Notes: generated by a model from the sequence alone, not told the origin. A stretch of DNA of 64,000 nucleotides from Leifsonia sp. fls2-241-R2A-40a (GCF_030209575.1 NZ_JARVRS010000001.1:1426001-1490000); one strand, 5' to 3'; numbered from the stretch's first letter, positions 15,929-25,257 are shown. Made by a program: numbers and translations.

Positions 15929-16276
15929 CTACTCGCCGTCGATCAGCTGGAGCAGTCGCTTGCTCTCCCGTGCGATGTCGTCGTGGTCGTTCTGCGATGC
16001 GCGGCTCTCGAGCGAGATCACCCCGCAGCGGTGCACCTTCGCGAAGTCGCCGTACGGGAAGCTGAAGCGTCCCTTGGTCTCCTCGCTCTTGTCCGGGTCC
16101 TCGCCGAGATGCCAGAGCGCGTACTCGTCCCAGCCGTTCTTCTCGATGAACCGGTTCTCGTCCTCCGCGCTGGGGGCATCCTCGCTCCAGGCGTCCCGCT
16201 CGTCGTGCACGACCTTGCCGTCCTCGACGAGCTTCCGCGCGTGCTCCAGAGCCTTCTTGTTCAGCCGGACGCTCAT
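15929..16276 (-). CDS. Conserved protein of unknown function
   Basis: 115 residues, soluble, with many charged residues. KVVHDERDAWSEDAPSAEDE and FPYGDFAKVHRCGVISLESR resemble a family found widely in bacteria with no assigned role. It overlaps the preceding gene by four bases (ATGA), so the two are translated together. No metal-site or catalytic pattern is evident beyond one Cys in HRCGV. Confidence 0.75.
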   Translation of the reverse strand: MSVRLNKKALEHARKLVEDGKVVHDERDAWSEDAPSAEDENRFIEKNGWDEYALWHLGEDPDKSEETKGRFSFPYGDFAKVHRCGVISLESRASQNDHDDIARESKRLLQLIDGE

Positions 16277-16572
16277 GCTTCGCCTTGGTTCCCCGTGGAT
16301 GCCGTCTCGGCATCCAGCGTCTCGTTGATGAGGGAGGCGACGAGCATGCGCCAGTCGGACCCTTCGTGCAGCGTCTCCGTGTACCCGGGCGGCACGGCGC
16401 CGAACACCGGCTCGTGCTCCTCACCCTCGACGGCGACCCGGATCAGCGTCCCGAGTTCGGCGTGCGACTCGTCCAGGACGACCCACACCCCCGCCGTCTT
16501 CTTCTCGACATGGAAGATGCGGCCCCGGTACGGGTAACGGACGCTGGACATCTCGAGCTCGCTCGCCGACAT
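16273..16572 (-). CDS. Unknown protein co-translated with the conserved unknown downstream
   Basis: 99 residues, probably a small beta-rich domain (YPYRGRIFHVEKKTAGVWVV). No recognised motif. A GAGGAGAG-like ribosome site stands before the ATG. It forms a two-gene unit with the following gene by ATGA overlap, suggesting a shared task that I cannot name. Confidence 0.65.
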   Translation of the reverse strand: MSASELEMSSVRYPYRGRIFHVEKKTAGVWVVLDESHAELGTLIRVAVEGEEHEPVFGAVPPGYTETLHEGSDWRMLVASLINETLDAETASTGNQGEA

Positions 16573-16652
16573 GGCGACTCCTCTCCTCGGACTCGTCGGA
16601 CCCTATCGAACGCTGCGCGAGCGCCGTTGGCAAGAGCCTTCTCTTCGACGGG

Positions 16653-17321
16653 TCAGGCGGAGCGGCGTCCGCTGAGCACGCCGTCGATCCGCGCGAGCAG
16701 GTCCGCCGGGTCGTCGAAGACCGAGACGGCCCCCGCTTCGAGCAGCTCGGACGGTCCCACGCCGCCCGACAGCACGGCCGCCCCGCGCACGTGTGCGCGC
16801 GCCGCCGCCATCATGTCCCACACCGAGTCGCCGACGAACAGAGCGTCCGATGGCGCGGCTCCCGCGCGTTGCAGTGCGACCTCGATGATGCCCGGTTCCG
16901 GTTTGGCCGTGGCCACATCGTCCGCGTTGGTGGTCGCGTGGATGGCGTCCTCCGCATCCAGCGTCTGCATCAGCAGTTCGAGCTCGTCCGACGGCGCGGA
17001 CGTCGCGAGCACCACCCGGATGCCGCGCGAGGCGAGCTCGCGGAGCAGGTCCGCGGCCTGATCGAAGGCCCGCAAGCGCCCGGACTGCTCGCGGTAGTAC
17101 TGGGAGTGGAGGTCCTTGGCCCGGTTCGTCCACTCCTCGTCGCGGTCACCGACCAGCGATTCGAGCAGCTTGGCCGAGTCCTGACCGATTCCGCGGTGGA
17201 TCCGCCACGAATCGACGGGCGTCCCCATGTCGGCGAAGGCCCGGCTCCAGGCGTCGACGTGGAGGAAGTTGGAGTCGACGAGCGTTCCGTCGACGTCGAA
17301 GAGCACTGCGGAGATGGTCAT
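16653..17321 (-). CDS. HAD-superfamily phosphatase
   Basis: 222-residue HAD hydrolase of the phosphoglycolate-phosphatase/beta-phosphoglucomutase subfamily. Motif I is D9-V-D11-G-T (VLFDVDGTLVDS), motif II VVLATSAPSDE, the conserved Lys is in TAKPEPG, and motif III is FVGDSVWDM. A helical cap lies between about residues 17 and 85. It likely removes phosphate from a small phosphorylated metabolite; the substrate is not predictable. Monocistronic, divergent from the SDR gene. Confidence 0.9.
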   Translation of the reverse strand: MTISAVLFDVDGTLVDSNFLHVDAWSRAFADMGTPVDSWRIHRGIGQDSAKLLESLVGDRDEEWTNRAKDLHSQYYREQSGRLRAFDQAADLLRELASRGIRVVLATSAPSDELELLMQTLDAEDAIHATTNADDVATAKPEPGIIEVALQRAGAAPSDALFVGDSVWDMMAAARAHVRGAAVLSGGVGPSELLEAGAVSVFDDPADLLARIDGVLSGRRSA

Positions 17322-17377
17322 GCCTCTACGAGTACCACCCCTTGCGCCCGCCGGGCATGGGGTGCACCGTTCGCGGC

Positions 17378-18196
17378 ATGGCTGATCACTCGTATCCGGA
17401 ACTCACCGCACCCCGCACCGCCATCGTCACCGGCTCCGACTCCGGCATCGGCCGCGCCACCGCCGTGGCCCTCGCCGAGGCCGGGATGGATGTCGGCATC
17501 ACCTGGCATTCCGACGAGGAAGGCGCGGAGGAGACCGCCCGTCTCGTCCGCGAGGCCGGTCGTCGCGCCGTCGTCACCCGGCTCGACACCACGGACGCCC
17601 CCGCCTGCGGCGACGTCGTCGACCGTCTCGCCGACGAGCTCGGGGGCTGCGACGTCTTCGTCAACAACGCCGGGCTCAACGGCGGCACTCCCTTCTTCGA
17701 CACCGACTGGGAGACCTGGCGGAAGACCGTCTGCGGCGACCTCGACGGCGCCTTCGTGTGCATCCAGCGCATGGCCCGGCGGATGGTGGATGCGGGACGC
17801 GGCGGCCGCATCATCGGCGTCACCAGCGTGCACGAGCACCAGCCCCGGGTCGGCTCGGCCGCGTACGACGCCGCCAAGCACGGCCTCGGCGGCCTGCTCA
17901 AGACGCTCGCGCTCGAACTCGGCGAGTACGGCATCACTTCGAACGCGGTCGCGCCCGGCGAGATCTCCACCCCGATGAATGACGCGGAGGATGAGGACCC
18001 GCGCGAGGTGCACCGCCCCGGCATCCCGCTCGGCCGCCCCGGCGACGCACGGGAGATCGCCGCGGTGATCGCGTTCCTCGCGTCCCCCGGGGGATCGTAC
18101 GTGACCGGCGCCTCGTGGGCGGTCGACGGCGGGATGCTGCAGATGGGCCCGCAGGCGGGGTCGCACCTGACGTCGGACGACTGGCGGCGCCTGTAG
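17378..18196 (+). CDS. Short-chain dehydrogenase/reductase
   Basis: 272-residue SDR. Nucleotide motif T18-G-S-D-S-G-I-G25, NNAG in the fourth strand, a Ser in GVTSVHEHQ and catalytic Y163-x3-K167 (AAYDAAKHG) are all present; PGEI then leads to the C-terminal AVDGGMLQMGP. The layout is like glucose-1-dehydrogenase and related 3-oxoacyl reductases; the substrate is unknown. The ATG at 17378 lies seven bases after a CACCGT element. Confidence 0.92.
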   Translation: MADHSYPELTAPRTAIVTGSDSGIGRATAVALAEAGMDVGITWHSDEEGAEETARLVREAGRRAVVTRLDTTDAPACGDVVDRLADELGGCDVFVNNAGLNGGTPFFDTDWETWRKTVCGDLDGAFVCIQRMARRMVDAGRGGRIIGVTSVHEHQPRVGSAAYDAAKHGLGGLLKTLALELGEYGITSNAVAPGEISTPMNDAEDEDPREVHRPGIPLGRPGDAREIAAVIAFLASPGGSYVTGASWAVDGGMLQMGPQAGSHLTSDDWRRL

Positions 18197-18210
18197 GCGG
18201 GGCTCCGCGC

Positions 18211-18906
18211 TCAGCCGATGAGGGAGACGGCGCGGGCGATGACCAGCGCCAGCAGGACGAAGCCGGCGAACGACTCCAGAGCCATCAGCAGCTTCGCGCG
18301 ATGCCGCAACGGCATGGTGTCGGTTGGACTGAACGCCATCGAGTTCGACAGCGAGAAGTAGAAGTAGTCGACGTAGGTCGGCACCCAGTCCGCTTGCTTG
18401 CTCGAGCCGCGCGCGACCTCGTCGATCGCGTCGTGGTCCTCGTCCTGCGGGAACCGGAAGTCCGCCAGCTCCATGCGGGGACGCGGCACCGTCGAGCGTG
18501 CGACCGGTCCGCCCCGGTCGAGCACCCAGAAGACCAGCGCGAATGCGATCACATTCGTCAGCCACACCTGCAGCGATGCGAGGAGCAGCTCGGATCCGTT
18601 GCCGTGCTTGCCGAGGAGCCGGACCACAGTCTCGGCGAAAGCGATCTGATTGGCGATCAGGATGATCCCGGCGAGAGCGATCTCGGCCCGGCGCGACCAC
18701 GCCGACTCCCGGGTGAGCCGGTGCGGGTTGTACAGGACGAGCGCCACGATCATCAGCACGCACACGCCGACGACGGCGTACCGCTCGATGACCGGCACCA
18801 CGCTCGGCAGGAGGGCGTAGGCCGCGAGCGCGACCAGCGTCGCGATGACGGCGGGCCAGCGATGTTCGGGCTGGGCCGACCGCTCCCGCTTCTCGGTCTG
18901 TGTCAC
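18211..18906 (-). CDS. DUF1345-like multi-pass membrane protein
   Basis: 231 residues with about five or six membrane segments. The C-terminal stretch FYFSLSNSMAFSPTDTMPLR is typical of DUF1345 proteins and resembles the pore-region pattern of small ion channels, followed by RAKLLMALESFAGFVLLALV. Channel function is speculative. The GTG at 18906 follows a TACTGT element by seven bases and is preferred to the in-frame ATG at 18954. Confidence 0.75.
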   Translation of the reverse strand: MTQTEKRERSAQPEHRWPAVIATLVALAAYALLPSVVPVIERYAVVGVCVLMIVALVLYNPHRLTRESAWSRRAEIALAGIILIANQIAFAETVVRLLGKHGNGSELLLASLQVWLTNVIAFALVFWVLDRGGPVARSTVPRPRMELADFRFPQDEDHDAIDEVARGSSKQADWVPTYVDYFYFSLSNSMAFSPTDTMPLRHRAKLLMALESFAGFVLLALVIARAVSLIG

Positions 18907-18966
18907 ATCGTGAACAGTACCTGCGATGCGGCTTGCGACGCGGGAACGCCGCAAGCCGCACCTTCG

Positions 18967-19215
18967 TCAGTTGAAGATCGCCCACTCGGAGCGGTCGAGT
19001 CTGGCACGGCTGCCGTTGATCACGAGGTACCAGGACGTCTCGTCACGATGGAGGTACTCGGCCAGGATCGTGGTGTACTTCCACTCGCCTGAGATCAGGG
19101 ACCATCGGATCAACGAGATGAGCTGGCCCTGTCGCAGGTACGGGACGGCGACGAAATCATCCTGACGATGGGGCTCCTGCAAAGTGTTGCGGGCCCCCGT
19201 CCGCTGCGTGCTCAT
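18967..19215 (-). CDS. Small unknown protein
   Basis: 82 residues, soluble, probably a small beta-sheet fold (LISLIRWSLISGEWKYTTIL). A TACAGT element lies five bases before the ATG. No family recognised. It stands alone between the DUF1345-like gene and the oxidoreductase pair. Confidence 0.6.
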   Translation of the reverse strand: MSTQRTGARNTLQEPHRQDDFVAVPYLRQGQLISLIRWSLISGEWKYTTILAEYLHRDETSWYLVINGSRARLDRSEWAIFN

Positions 19216-19289
19216 ACGGCACTGTAACTCCGCCGCAGGTCCGCTGGATATACCCTGATTTCATCGTTCGGTGAATTGTGACCGGACCC

Positions 19290-20324
19290 TCACTCGTCGC
19301 TCGCCGCCACGAGTTCGCGTACGGTCCGCACCGGCGCGATCGTCTTGCTCTGCGCCGACTCGTAGGCCGCCAGGATGATGCCCAGCACCTCGATCCCTTC
19401 CTTCTGCGTGTGCAGCGGCCGGGTGCCGTTCAGGATGCTGTGCGCGAAGTGTGCGATCTCCTCGCCGAACTCGTGCACGGGTTCCAGCTCGAGGACCGTC
19501 GGCTCGGTGTCGCCGCGCAGCCGGTAGCTGAGGGAGGTGCCGTCGCTGGTCAGGCTGCCGAGGTCGCCGACGACGGAGAACTTCTCGGTGCCGTCGGCCG
19601 GCTCGTAGGCCCAGCTGGTGACCAGGCTGCCGATCACCCCGTTGTCGAAGCGGACCAGCACCTGGGCCGAGTCCTCGCCCTCCATGAAGCTGAGCCGGTG
19701 GGTGGCGAGCAGGGCGGTGACCTCGACCGGCGAGCCGCCGGCCAGGTGCAGCAGCAGATAGGTGGGGTGGTAGCCGGTGTCGATCAGCTCGCCGCCGCCG
19801 CTCGTTGCGGCGTGGGCGCGCCATCCCATGTTCGACGGGTCGAAATCGTTGAAGAAGCTGTCGGTGGTGCGCACCTCGTAGACGCGCCCGAGCACGCCGG
19901 ACTCGAGGAGCTCCTTGGCCGTGGCGACGGCGGGGAGGAACAGCTGGTTGTGAGCGCACATCAGGGTGACGCCTGCTTCCGTGACCGCCGCATCCACCTC
20001 GGCTGCCTCTTCGGGGGTGAGGCAGAGCGGTTTCTCGCACAGGATGTGCTTGCCGGCGCGGGCGGCCGCGACGATCGCGTCCTTGTGCAGGTGGTGGGGC
20101 AGGCAGATGTCGACGGCGTCGATGTCCGCCTCGGCGAGCATCGTCGTGTAGTCCGAGTAGATCGCGGCGCCGGAGTCGCCCGCGCGCAGTTCGGCGGACT
20201 CGCGGACCGGGTCGGCGACGGCGGCGAATGCGACGGTCTCAGGGTTGCGGAGGTAACCGGCGACGTGGGCGCCGGCGATGCCGCCGGCTCCGATGAGGCC
20301 GATGCGGACGGTGGGGCTGGGCAT
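19290..20324 (-). CDS. Gfo/Idh/MocA family oxidoreductase (second of a pair)
   Basis: 344-residue NAD(P)-dependent sugar or inositol-type dehydrogenase. The Rossmann motif is RIGLIGAGGIAGAHVAG at residues ~6-22; HILCEKPLCLT holds the conserved E-K-P with the catalytic Lys; SGGGELIDTGYHPTYLLL carries the conserved Asp/His region of the substrate domain. The ATG at 20324 follows a GAGGAG ribosome site. It lies downstream of the related gene at 20374-21384 and is divergent from a beta-mannosidase, suggesting a role in modified sugar breakdown. Confidence 0.9.
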   Translation of the reverse strand: MPSPTVRIGLIGAGGIAGAHVAGYLRNPETVAFAAVADPVRESAELRAGDSGAAIYSDYTTMLAEADIDAVDICLPHHLHKDAIVAAARAGKHILCEKPLCLTPEEAAEVDAAVTEAGVTLMCAHNQLFLPAVATAKELLESGVLGRVYEVRTTDSFFNDFDPSNMGWRAHAATSGGGELIDTGYHPTYLLLHLAGGSPVEVTALLATHRLSFMEGEDSAQVLVRFDNGVIGSLVTSWAYEPADGTEKFSVVGDLGSLTSDGTSLSYRLRGDTEPTVLELEPVHEFGEEIAHFAHSILNGTRPLHTQKEGIEVLGIILAAYESAQSKTIAPVRTVRELVAASDE

Positions 20325-20373
20325 GGGGGAGTGCTCCTCAGGAGAAGTGGATGGGTGCGAAGGCTCGGAACGG

Positions 20374-21384
20374 TCAGGCACGGGTCACCGGCTCGCCGGT
20401 CAGCTGGACCACGCGACCGGTCGCTGCGGACTCGTTGGCCGCGACGACTATCCGCGTGAGTTCGACGGCGTGACGCAGGTTGTCGTCGGCTGTCGTCCCG
20501 TCGTGGATGTGCTGGACCCACTGCGCGAACGCGCCGGGGCGCCGCTCGGGGAGCGGGAGCTCCTGCCACTCGTCACCGAACGCGCCGCCCTTCGCGAGGA
20601 GGCGATCGCCGCCGAAGCCGAAGGTGAGCGTGGCGGCTGTGCCGCGCAGCTCGATCGTGAACGCGCCGGGGGTGGTGACGACGCTCGCCTCGAACACCCC
20701 GAGTCGGCCGTCCGGGAACTCCGCGGTGACCACCGCGTTGTCCTCCACCGCGCGGCCGGTGACGTGACCGTAGCTCGCCGAGAGGGAGAGCGGTTCCGCC
20801 CGGTGGAACAGCCGGGTGAGGTACGCCGGGTGGCATCCGAGGTCGGTGAGCGCTCCGCCGATCGCAGCCACGGGGTCGCCGAACCGCTCGGGCAGCCAGC
20901 CGCCGACCCAGCCGTCGTGGGCCAGGCGCACCCGCGAGTAGGTGAGCTCGCCGAGCGACCCTTCGTCGAGGACTCGTTCGATCGCGACGGTGTAGTCGTC
21001 CGACAGCCGCGGGAGCGAGACCACGAGTGCGACGCCGGCACGGCGGGATGCGTCGACCAGCTCTTCGGACTCCTCGACCGTCGGGGCGAGGATCTTCTCC
21101 GTGAAGACGTGCTTGCCTGCGCGGATCGCGCGGGAGATGACGTCGGTGTGCTGGTCGGTCGCGGTGGTGACGGTCACGGCGTCGAGTCCGGGACGCGCGA
21201 GCAGGTCGTCGAGATCGGCGACGAACTCCACGCCGTACTGGTCGGCGGCGGTGCGGCCGCGCTGCTCGTCGTCGTCCCAGACGGCGACGAGGGTGGTGTC
21301 GGGGTGCTCCTGAACGTTGCGGACGTAGTCGCCCGCGTGCACGTGCCAGAAGCCGATCGCTGCGACGGTGAGTGGATGGGACAT
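20374..21384 (-). CDS. Gfo/Idh/MocA family oxidoreductase (first of a pair)
   Basis: 336 residues. The first strand reads LTVAAIGFWHVHAGDYVRNV, an unusual version of the nucleotide motif (G-F-W-H-V-H in place of GxGxxG); HVFTEKILAPT keeps the catalytic Lys as E-K. The substrate domain has GGALTDLGCHPAYLTRLF. GFWHVHA is known in some members that act on uncommon sugars, so this is probably functional rather than decayed. It heads a two-gene operon divergent from the beta-mannosidase gene. Confidence 0.88.
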   Translation of the reverse strand: MSHPLTVAAIGFWHVHAGDYVRNVQEHPDTTLVAVWDDDEQRGRTAADQYGVEFVADLDDLLARPGLDAVTVTTATDQHTDVISRAIRAGKHVFTEKILAPTVEESEELVDASRRAGVALVVSLPRLSDDYTVAIERVLDEGSLGELTYSRVRLAHDGWVGGWLPERFGDPVAAIGGALTDLGCHPAYLTRLFHRAEPLSLSASYGHVTGRAVEDNAVVTAEFPDGRLGVFEASVVTTPGAFTIELRGTAATLTFGFGGDRLLAKGGAFGDEWQELPLPERRPGAFAQWVQHIHDGTTADDNLRHAVELTRIVVAANESAATGRVVQLTGEPVTRA

Positions 21385-21441
21385 GCCTGGGAAGGCCTCC
21401 TTGCCTGGATGGGGTGCGCGCGAACTACGGAAGCGTACCTT

Positions 21442-21455
21442 CTGCTCCGGAGCAG
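21442..21455. promoter_or_regulatory. 14-bp perfect palindrome in the divergent promoter region
   Basis: CTGCTCCGGAGCAG is perfectly symmetric and lies between the oxidoreductase pair and the beta-mannosidase, beside the LacI-type site. It could be an operator for the oxidoreductase operon. No matching second copy was seen. Confidence 0.4.
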
Positions 21456-21478
21456 TCGATAGCCATTACGGCGGAATT

Positions 21479-21496
21479 TCTGAAATCGTTCCCACA
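21479..21496. promoter_or_regulatory. LacI-type operator before the beta-mannosidase
   Basis: TCTGAAATCGTTCCCACA matches the consensus TGTGGnAnCGnTnCCACA fully in the right half and partly in the left. It ends 17 bases before the GTG start, where a bound repressor would block transcription or its early elongation. Confidence 0.6.
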
Positions 21497-21513
21497 TCCG
21501 TCATGATCGTCGG

Positions 21514-24156
21514 GTGAGCAGTGCGACGATCAGCCTCGACGGCGACGACTGGACCATCCGCGAAGCCCTCGGCGATACGGCCGAGTGGTATCTGGGGGCG
21601 CCGTTGCCGGAGGCCGGCAACAACGTCGCGGAGGCGTCCGCGGCGATCGCGGCGGCGCACGGCTGGGTGCCTGCGCAGGTGCCGGGCGCGGTCGTCGACG
21701 ACCTGCACCGGGCGGGCGAGGTGCCCGACCCGCGCGTCGGCCGCAACTCGCGCGCGGCCGAATGGGTGGCCGAGCGGTCGTGGGTGTACCGGCGCGCCGT
21801 CGACCTGGGGGCGGAGGTCGCGGACGGTGTCGCGATGCTCGAGTTCGACGGGATAGACCCCGGCGCCGATGTCTACTGGGACGGTGAACTGCTGGGCTCG
21901 GTGAGCGGGCTGTTCCACCGTCTCCGCTTGCCGCTGGAGGCGCATCAGCGTTCCGAAGGACGGCACAAGCTCGCGCTGCGCGTGCACCCGGCCCCGGACT
22001 CGGAGCCGCAGGTGGGGCGCACGGAGCGGGTGCGCATCCACGCGCCGCGGCTCGGCTACGGCTGGGACTTCTCGCCGCGGCTGCGCCACCAGGGCGTCTG
22101 GAAGAGCGCGCGCGTCCGCCACGGCCGTGCCCTGCTCGGGGATGTGGTGGTGCGCTGCCGGCTGGAGGGCCCGTCGAGTGGTGAGTCGTTGTCCGAATCC
22201 GGCTCGAATGGTGACCAGATGTCGCAACTCGGCGGGTTCGGCGGGGGAGGTGGGGGCGTCGGGGTCGTGGACGTCGAGTGGGAGGCGCCGCTGGCGGCGG
22301 ACGATGGGTCTGCGGAGCGAGCGCTCAGCGTGACCGTGTCTGTCGCGGCGGACGACCGAACGGTCGCCGAGGTTACGGTCGCCGCCGCGGCCGGGGCCGC
22401 GCGCCTCCGCATCCCCGATCCGCAGCTGTGGTGGCCCAACACGTTCGGCGCCCAGCCGCTGTACACCGTGACCGTGGCGCTCGCCGACGAGGAGGGCGAG
22501 GCCGACCGCACCTCCCGCGAGGTCGGCTTCCGCAGCGCGAGCCTGGTGCCGAATGCCGGCGCCCCCGACGACGCGCTCGGCTACACGGCGGTCGTCAACG
22601 GTGTGAGGGTTCCGCTGGTCGGCTGGAACTGGACGCCCGCCGACACCCTGTTCGGATCCATCGACCAACGGAAGGTCGAGCACCTTCTCGGTCTCGCCGC
22701 CTCGTCCGGTGCGCGGCTGATCCGCGTGTGGGGCGGCGGCCTGATCGAGACCGAGCACTTCTACGCGACCTGCGACCGGTTGGGACTGCTGGTCTGGCAG
22801 GAGTTCTCGCAGTCGAGCTCGGGCATGCAGAGCGCGCCGAGCACCGACCCGGGTTTCGTCGCCCTCATGCGGGCGGAGGCGGAGGCGCTGATCCCGACGC
22901 GGGTGCACCATCCGTCGCTGCTGCTGTGGGGCGGCGGCAACGAACTGGACGAGGGCGGCGTACCGCTGTCCGACGACCGCTCGCCGGTGCTCGGAGCGCT
23001 CGCGGAGACGGTCGCGCGCCTCGATCCCGGCCGCGGCTGGCTGCCGACGTCGCCCACCGGACCGGAGTTCCACAACCGGCTCGACCGCATCCACGCGAAC
23101 CCGGAGGGACAGCACGACGTGCACGGGCCCTGGGAACACCAGGGGCTCGTCGGCCACTACACGCTCGCGAACGCGGGCTCCAACCTGGCCCACACCGAGT
23201 TCGGCGTCGAAGGGATGACGAACCTGCGGTCGCTGGAGGCGCTCATCCCCGAGGGCGACCGCTGGCCCGCCGACCGCACGAATCCGGTGTACCGGCACCT
23301 CGGCGAGTGGTGGAACAACGCCGACCAGGTCGTGGCGCTGTTCGGCGGCCGGCCGGACACGCTGGAGACGCTGAACCGCGCATCCCAGCTGCTCCAGGCG
23401 ACCGGGCTGCAGTACTCGGTGGAGGCCGACCGGCGGAGGTTCCCACGCTGCAGCATGGTGCTGCCGTGGCAGCTGAACGAGAGCTACCCGAACGCCTGGT
23501 GCACGGCGGCGGTCGACTTCCGCGGCGACCCGAAGCCGGCGTTCTTCGCGGTCGCCCGCGCGTTCGAGCGGCGCCGGGCGACGCTGCGGGTGTCCCGCGC
23601 CGCTTGGGAGGGCGAGCGGACGGCGTCGGTCGAGGCGTGGCTCTGGGCCGAGGATGCGGTGCCGTCCGGGTTGACGGTCGCCCTCCGGGCGCGCGGGCTG
23701 GACGGCACGGTGGCCGCTTCACGCGAGGTGGTCGCCCCCGCGGTCGGCGACCCGATCGCTGCCGGGACGCTGGAGGTGCCGGTCGCGTCCCTCCCGGAGG
23801 TCTTCGTGTGGGAGGCGGAGTGGCGGGATGCGCAGGGGCGCCCGATCGACCGCGAACGGATGCTCGCCACGACGACCGCCGACTTCGCGGCGCTGTTCGA
23901 CGTCCCGGCCCCCGAGCTCGAGGTCGTCCGCGAGGCCGACGGGACCGTGCGGGTGCGCAATGCCGGCGGGGTCGCAGCGATCACCGTGCGGCTGGTGGAC
24001 CCACGACCGGCGGGCGAGCCCGGCGAGACCGGCTTCCTGAGCGTCGGCGGCGACCCCCGGCCGCTGCTCCCGGGCGAGGAGCGCGCGCTTGCAGCGGACT
24101 CCGGTGCCCCGGTCCGCGTCGAGGTCTGGAGCGGTCCTTCTGTCGAGCTTTCCTGA
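21514..24156 (+). CDS. GH2 beta-mannosidase, carrying an in-frame 55-bp repeat
   Basis: 880-residue retaining beta-mannosidase-type enzyme that releases mannose from beta-mannosides. The N-terminal sugar-binding domain (about 1-215) has WVYRRAVDL and FDGIDPGADVYWDG; an Ig-like domain follows, then the TIM barrel with acid/base E477 (WGGGNELDEGG) and nucleophile E562 (HTEFGVEG). Between the first two domains an insertion made by the 55-bp repeat encodes about residues 221-239 (SSGESLSESGSNGDQMSQ), followed by a Gly-rich linker; the frame stays open. No signal peptide, so it acts in the cytoplasm. Probably LacI-controlled. Confidence 0.92.
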   Translation: MSSATISLDGDDWTIREALGDTAEWYLGAPLPEAGNNVAEASAAIAAAHGWVPAQVPGAVVDDLHRAGEVPDPRVGRNSRAAEWVAERSWVYRRAVDLGAEVADGVAMLEFDGIDPGADVYWDGELLGSVSGLFHRLRLPLEAHQRSEGRHKLALRVHPAPDSEPQVGRTERVRIHAPRLGYGWDFSPRLRHQGVWKSARVRHGRALLGDVVVRCRLEGPSSGESLSESGSNGDQMSQLGGFGGGGGGVGVVDVEWEAPLAADDGSAERALSVTVSVAADDRTVAEVTVAAAAGAARLRIPDPQLWWPNTFGAQPLYTVTVALADEEGEADRTSREVGFRSASLVPNAGAPDDALGYTAVVNGVRVPLVGWNWTPADTLFGSIDQRKVEHLLGLAASSGARLIRVWGGGLIETEHFYATCDRLGLLVWQEFSQSSSGMQSAPSTDPGFVALMRAEAEALIPTRVHHPSLLLWGGGNELDEGGVPLSDDRSPVLGALAETVARLDPGRGWLPTSPTGPEFHNRLDRIHANPEGQHDVHGPWEHQGLVGHYTLANAGSNLAHTEFGVEGMTNLRSLEALIPEGDRWPADRTNPVYRHLGEWWNNADQVVALFGGRPDTLETLNRASQLLQATGLQYSVEADRRRFPRCSMVLPWQLNESYPNAWCTAAVDFRGDPKPAFFAVARAFERRRATLRVSRAAWEGERTASVEAWLWAEDAVPSGLTVALRARGLDGTVAASREVVAPAVGDPIAAGTLEVPVASLPEVFVWEAEWRDAQGRPIDRERMLATTTADFAALFDVPAPELEVVREADGTVRVRNAGGVAAITVRLVDPRPAGEPGETGFLSVGGDPRPLLPGEERALAADSGAPVRVEVWSGPSVELS
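22176..22230 (+). repeat. 55-bp palindromic repeat, family I, in-gene copy
   Basis: Same orientation, same length and same reading frame as the copy at 4938-4992: GAGTGGTGAGTCGTTG at the left and ATGTCGCAACTC at the right. It encodes SSGESLSESGSNGDQMSQ in the linker between the first two domains of the beta-mannosidase. Confidence 0.85.
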
Positions 24157-24222
24157 TGGCGATACAGGCGGCGCACCGCGCGCGTTCACGACGCGTTCAG
24201 ATGCAGGTGGTGTGATATCCCC

Positions 24223-25146
24223 GTGAAGACGCGAATCGCGGAGTATCCGCGGCCGGACCACTTCCTCCTCCACATCAGCGACACCCACCTGCTGGCGGGA
24301 GGTGAACGGCTGTACGGATCCGTCGACAGCGAGCAGCACCTGCGTGCGCTCCTCCACGAGGTGGAGTCGTCAGGCGGACGCCCAGAGGCGATCGTCTTCA
24401 CGGGCGATCTGGCCGACCGCGGCCAGCCCGATGCGTACGCGCGGCTGCGTGCCCTGGTCGACCCGGCCGCCGAGCGGATGGGCGCCCGCGTCATCTGGGT
24501 GATGGGCAACCACGACGACCGCTCGTCCTTCCGGCAGGGCCTGCTCGACGAGCTGGGCGACGTCTCGCCGGTCGACGACGTGTTCTGGATCGGCGGCCTG
24601 CGGGTGATCGTGCTCGACTCGACGGTGCCGGGTCACCACTATGGCGACGTCAGTGAGTCGCAGCTGGACTGGCTCGCGGCCGAGCTGGCGAGCGCGGCAC
24701 CGGAGGGCACCATCCTCGCGATGCACCACCCGCCCATCCCGAGCGTGCTCGATCTGGCGGTCTCGGTGGAGCTCCGGGATCAGTCGCAGCTGCGCGAGGT
24801 GCTCGAGGGCAGCGACGTGCGCAGCATCCTCGCCGGGCACCTGCACTACTCGTCCACGGCGACGTTCGCCGGGATCCCCGTGTCCGTCGCGTCGGCCAGC
24901 TGCTACACGCAGGATCTCAACGTGCCGGTCGGGGGGACGCGCGGCCGCGACGGCGCCGCCGCCTTCAACCTGGTGCACGTGTACCCCAACACCGTGCTGC
25001 ATTCGGTGGTGCCGCTGGGCCAGTACCCGGCGCTCGACTACGTGGATGCGGAGGAGTCGGCCCGCCGCCTCGCCGCCGACGGCATCCGCATCCCGCCGGC
25101 CGCACGTCGCGAGACTCCGACCGAGCCCATCCGCATTCTCACCTGA
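24223..25146 (+). CDS. Metallophosphoesterase, CpdA-like
   Basis: 307-residue calcineurin-type phosphoesterase. All metal motifs are visible: DTHL ([10 protein letters not shown]), GDLADRG, GNHDDR, AMHHPP and GHLHYSS. The arrangement is that of class III cyclic nucleotide phosphodiesterases (CpdA) and related phosphatases; cyclic-AMP as substrate is only a possibility. GTG start 66 bases after the mannosidase stop; a TGTGAT hexamer six bases upstream fits a leaderless start. Confidence 0.9.
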   Translation: MKTRIAEYPRPDHFLLHISDTHLLAGGERLYGSVDSEQHLRALLHEVESSGGRPEAIVFTGDLADRGQPDAYARLRALVDPAAERMGARVIWVMGNHDDRSSFRQGLLDELGDVSPVDDVFWIGGLRVIVLDSTVPGHHYGDVSESQLDWLAAELASAAPEGTILAMHHPPIPSVLDLAVSVELRDQSQLREVLEGSDVRSILAGHLHYSSTATFAGIPVSVASASCYTQDLNVPVGGTRGRDGAAAFNLVHVYPNTVLHSVVPLGQYPALDYVDAEESARRLAADGIRIPPAARRETPTEPIRILT

Positions 25147-25174
25147 CGCACGCAGCGGTCTTCCCGCCGCGACT

Positions 25175-25228
25175 ATTCGTGACGAATCAGCGCTTTTCGT
25201 GACGAATCTCGCACATTCGTCACGAATC
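25175..25228. repeat. Triple 20-bp-period palindromic repeat between convergent genes
   Basis: Three related 14-mers begin at 25175, 25195 and 25215: ATTCGTGACGAATC, TTTCGTGACGAATC and ATTCGTCACGAATC. The third has the core inverted, so it can pair with either of the first two (13-bp perfect stem between units 1 and 3). It lies between convergent genes and may act as a two-way terminator. Confidence 0.8.
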
Positions 25229-25257
25229 TTTGGCCCGGGCGGTGGAGCGCCGCAACG

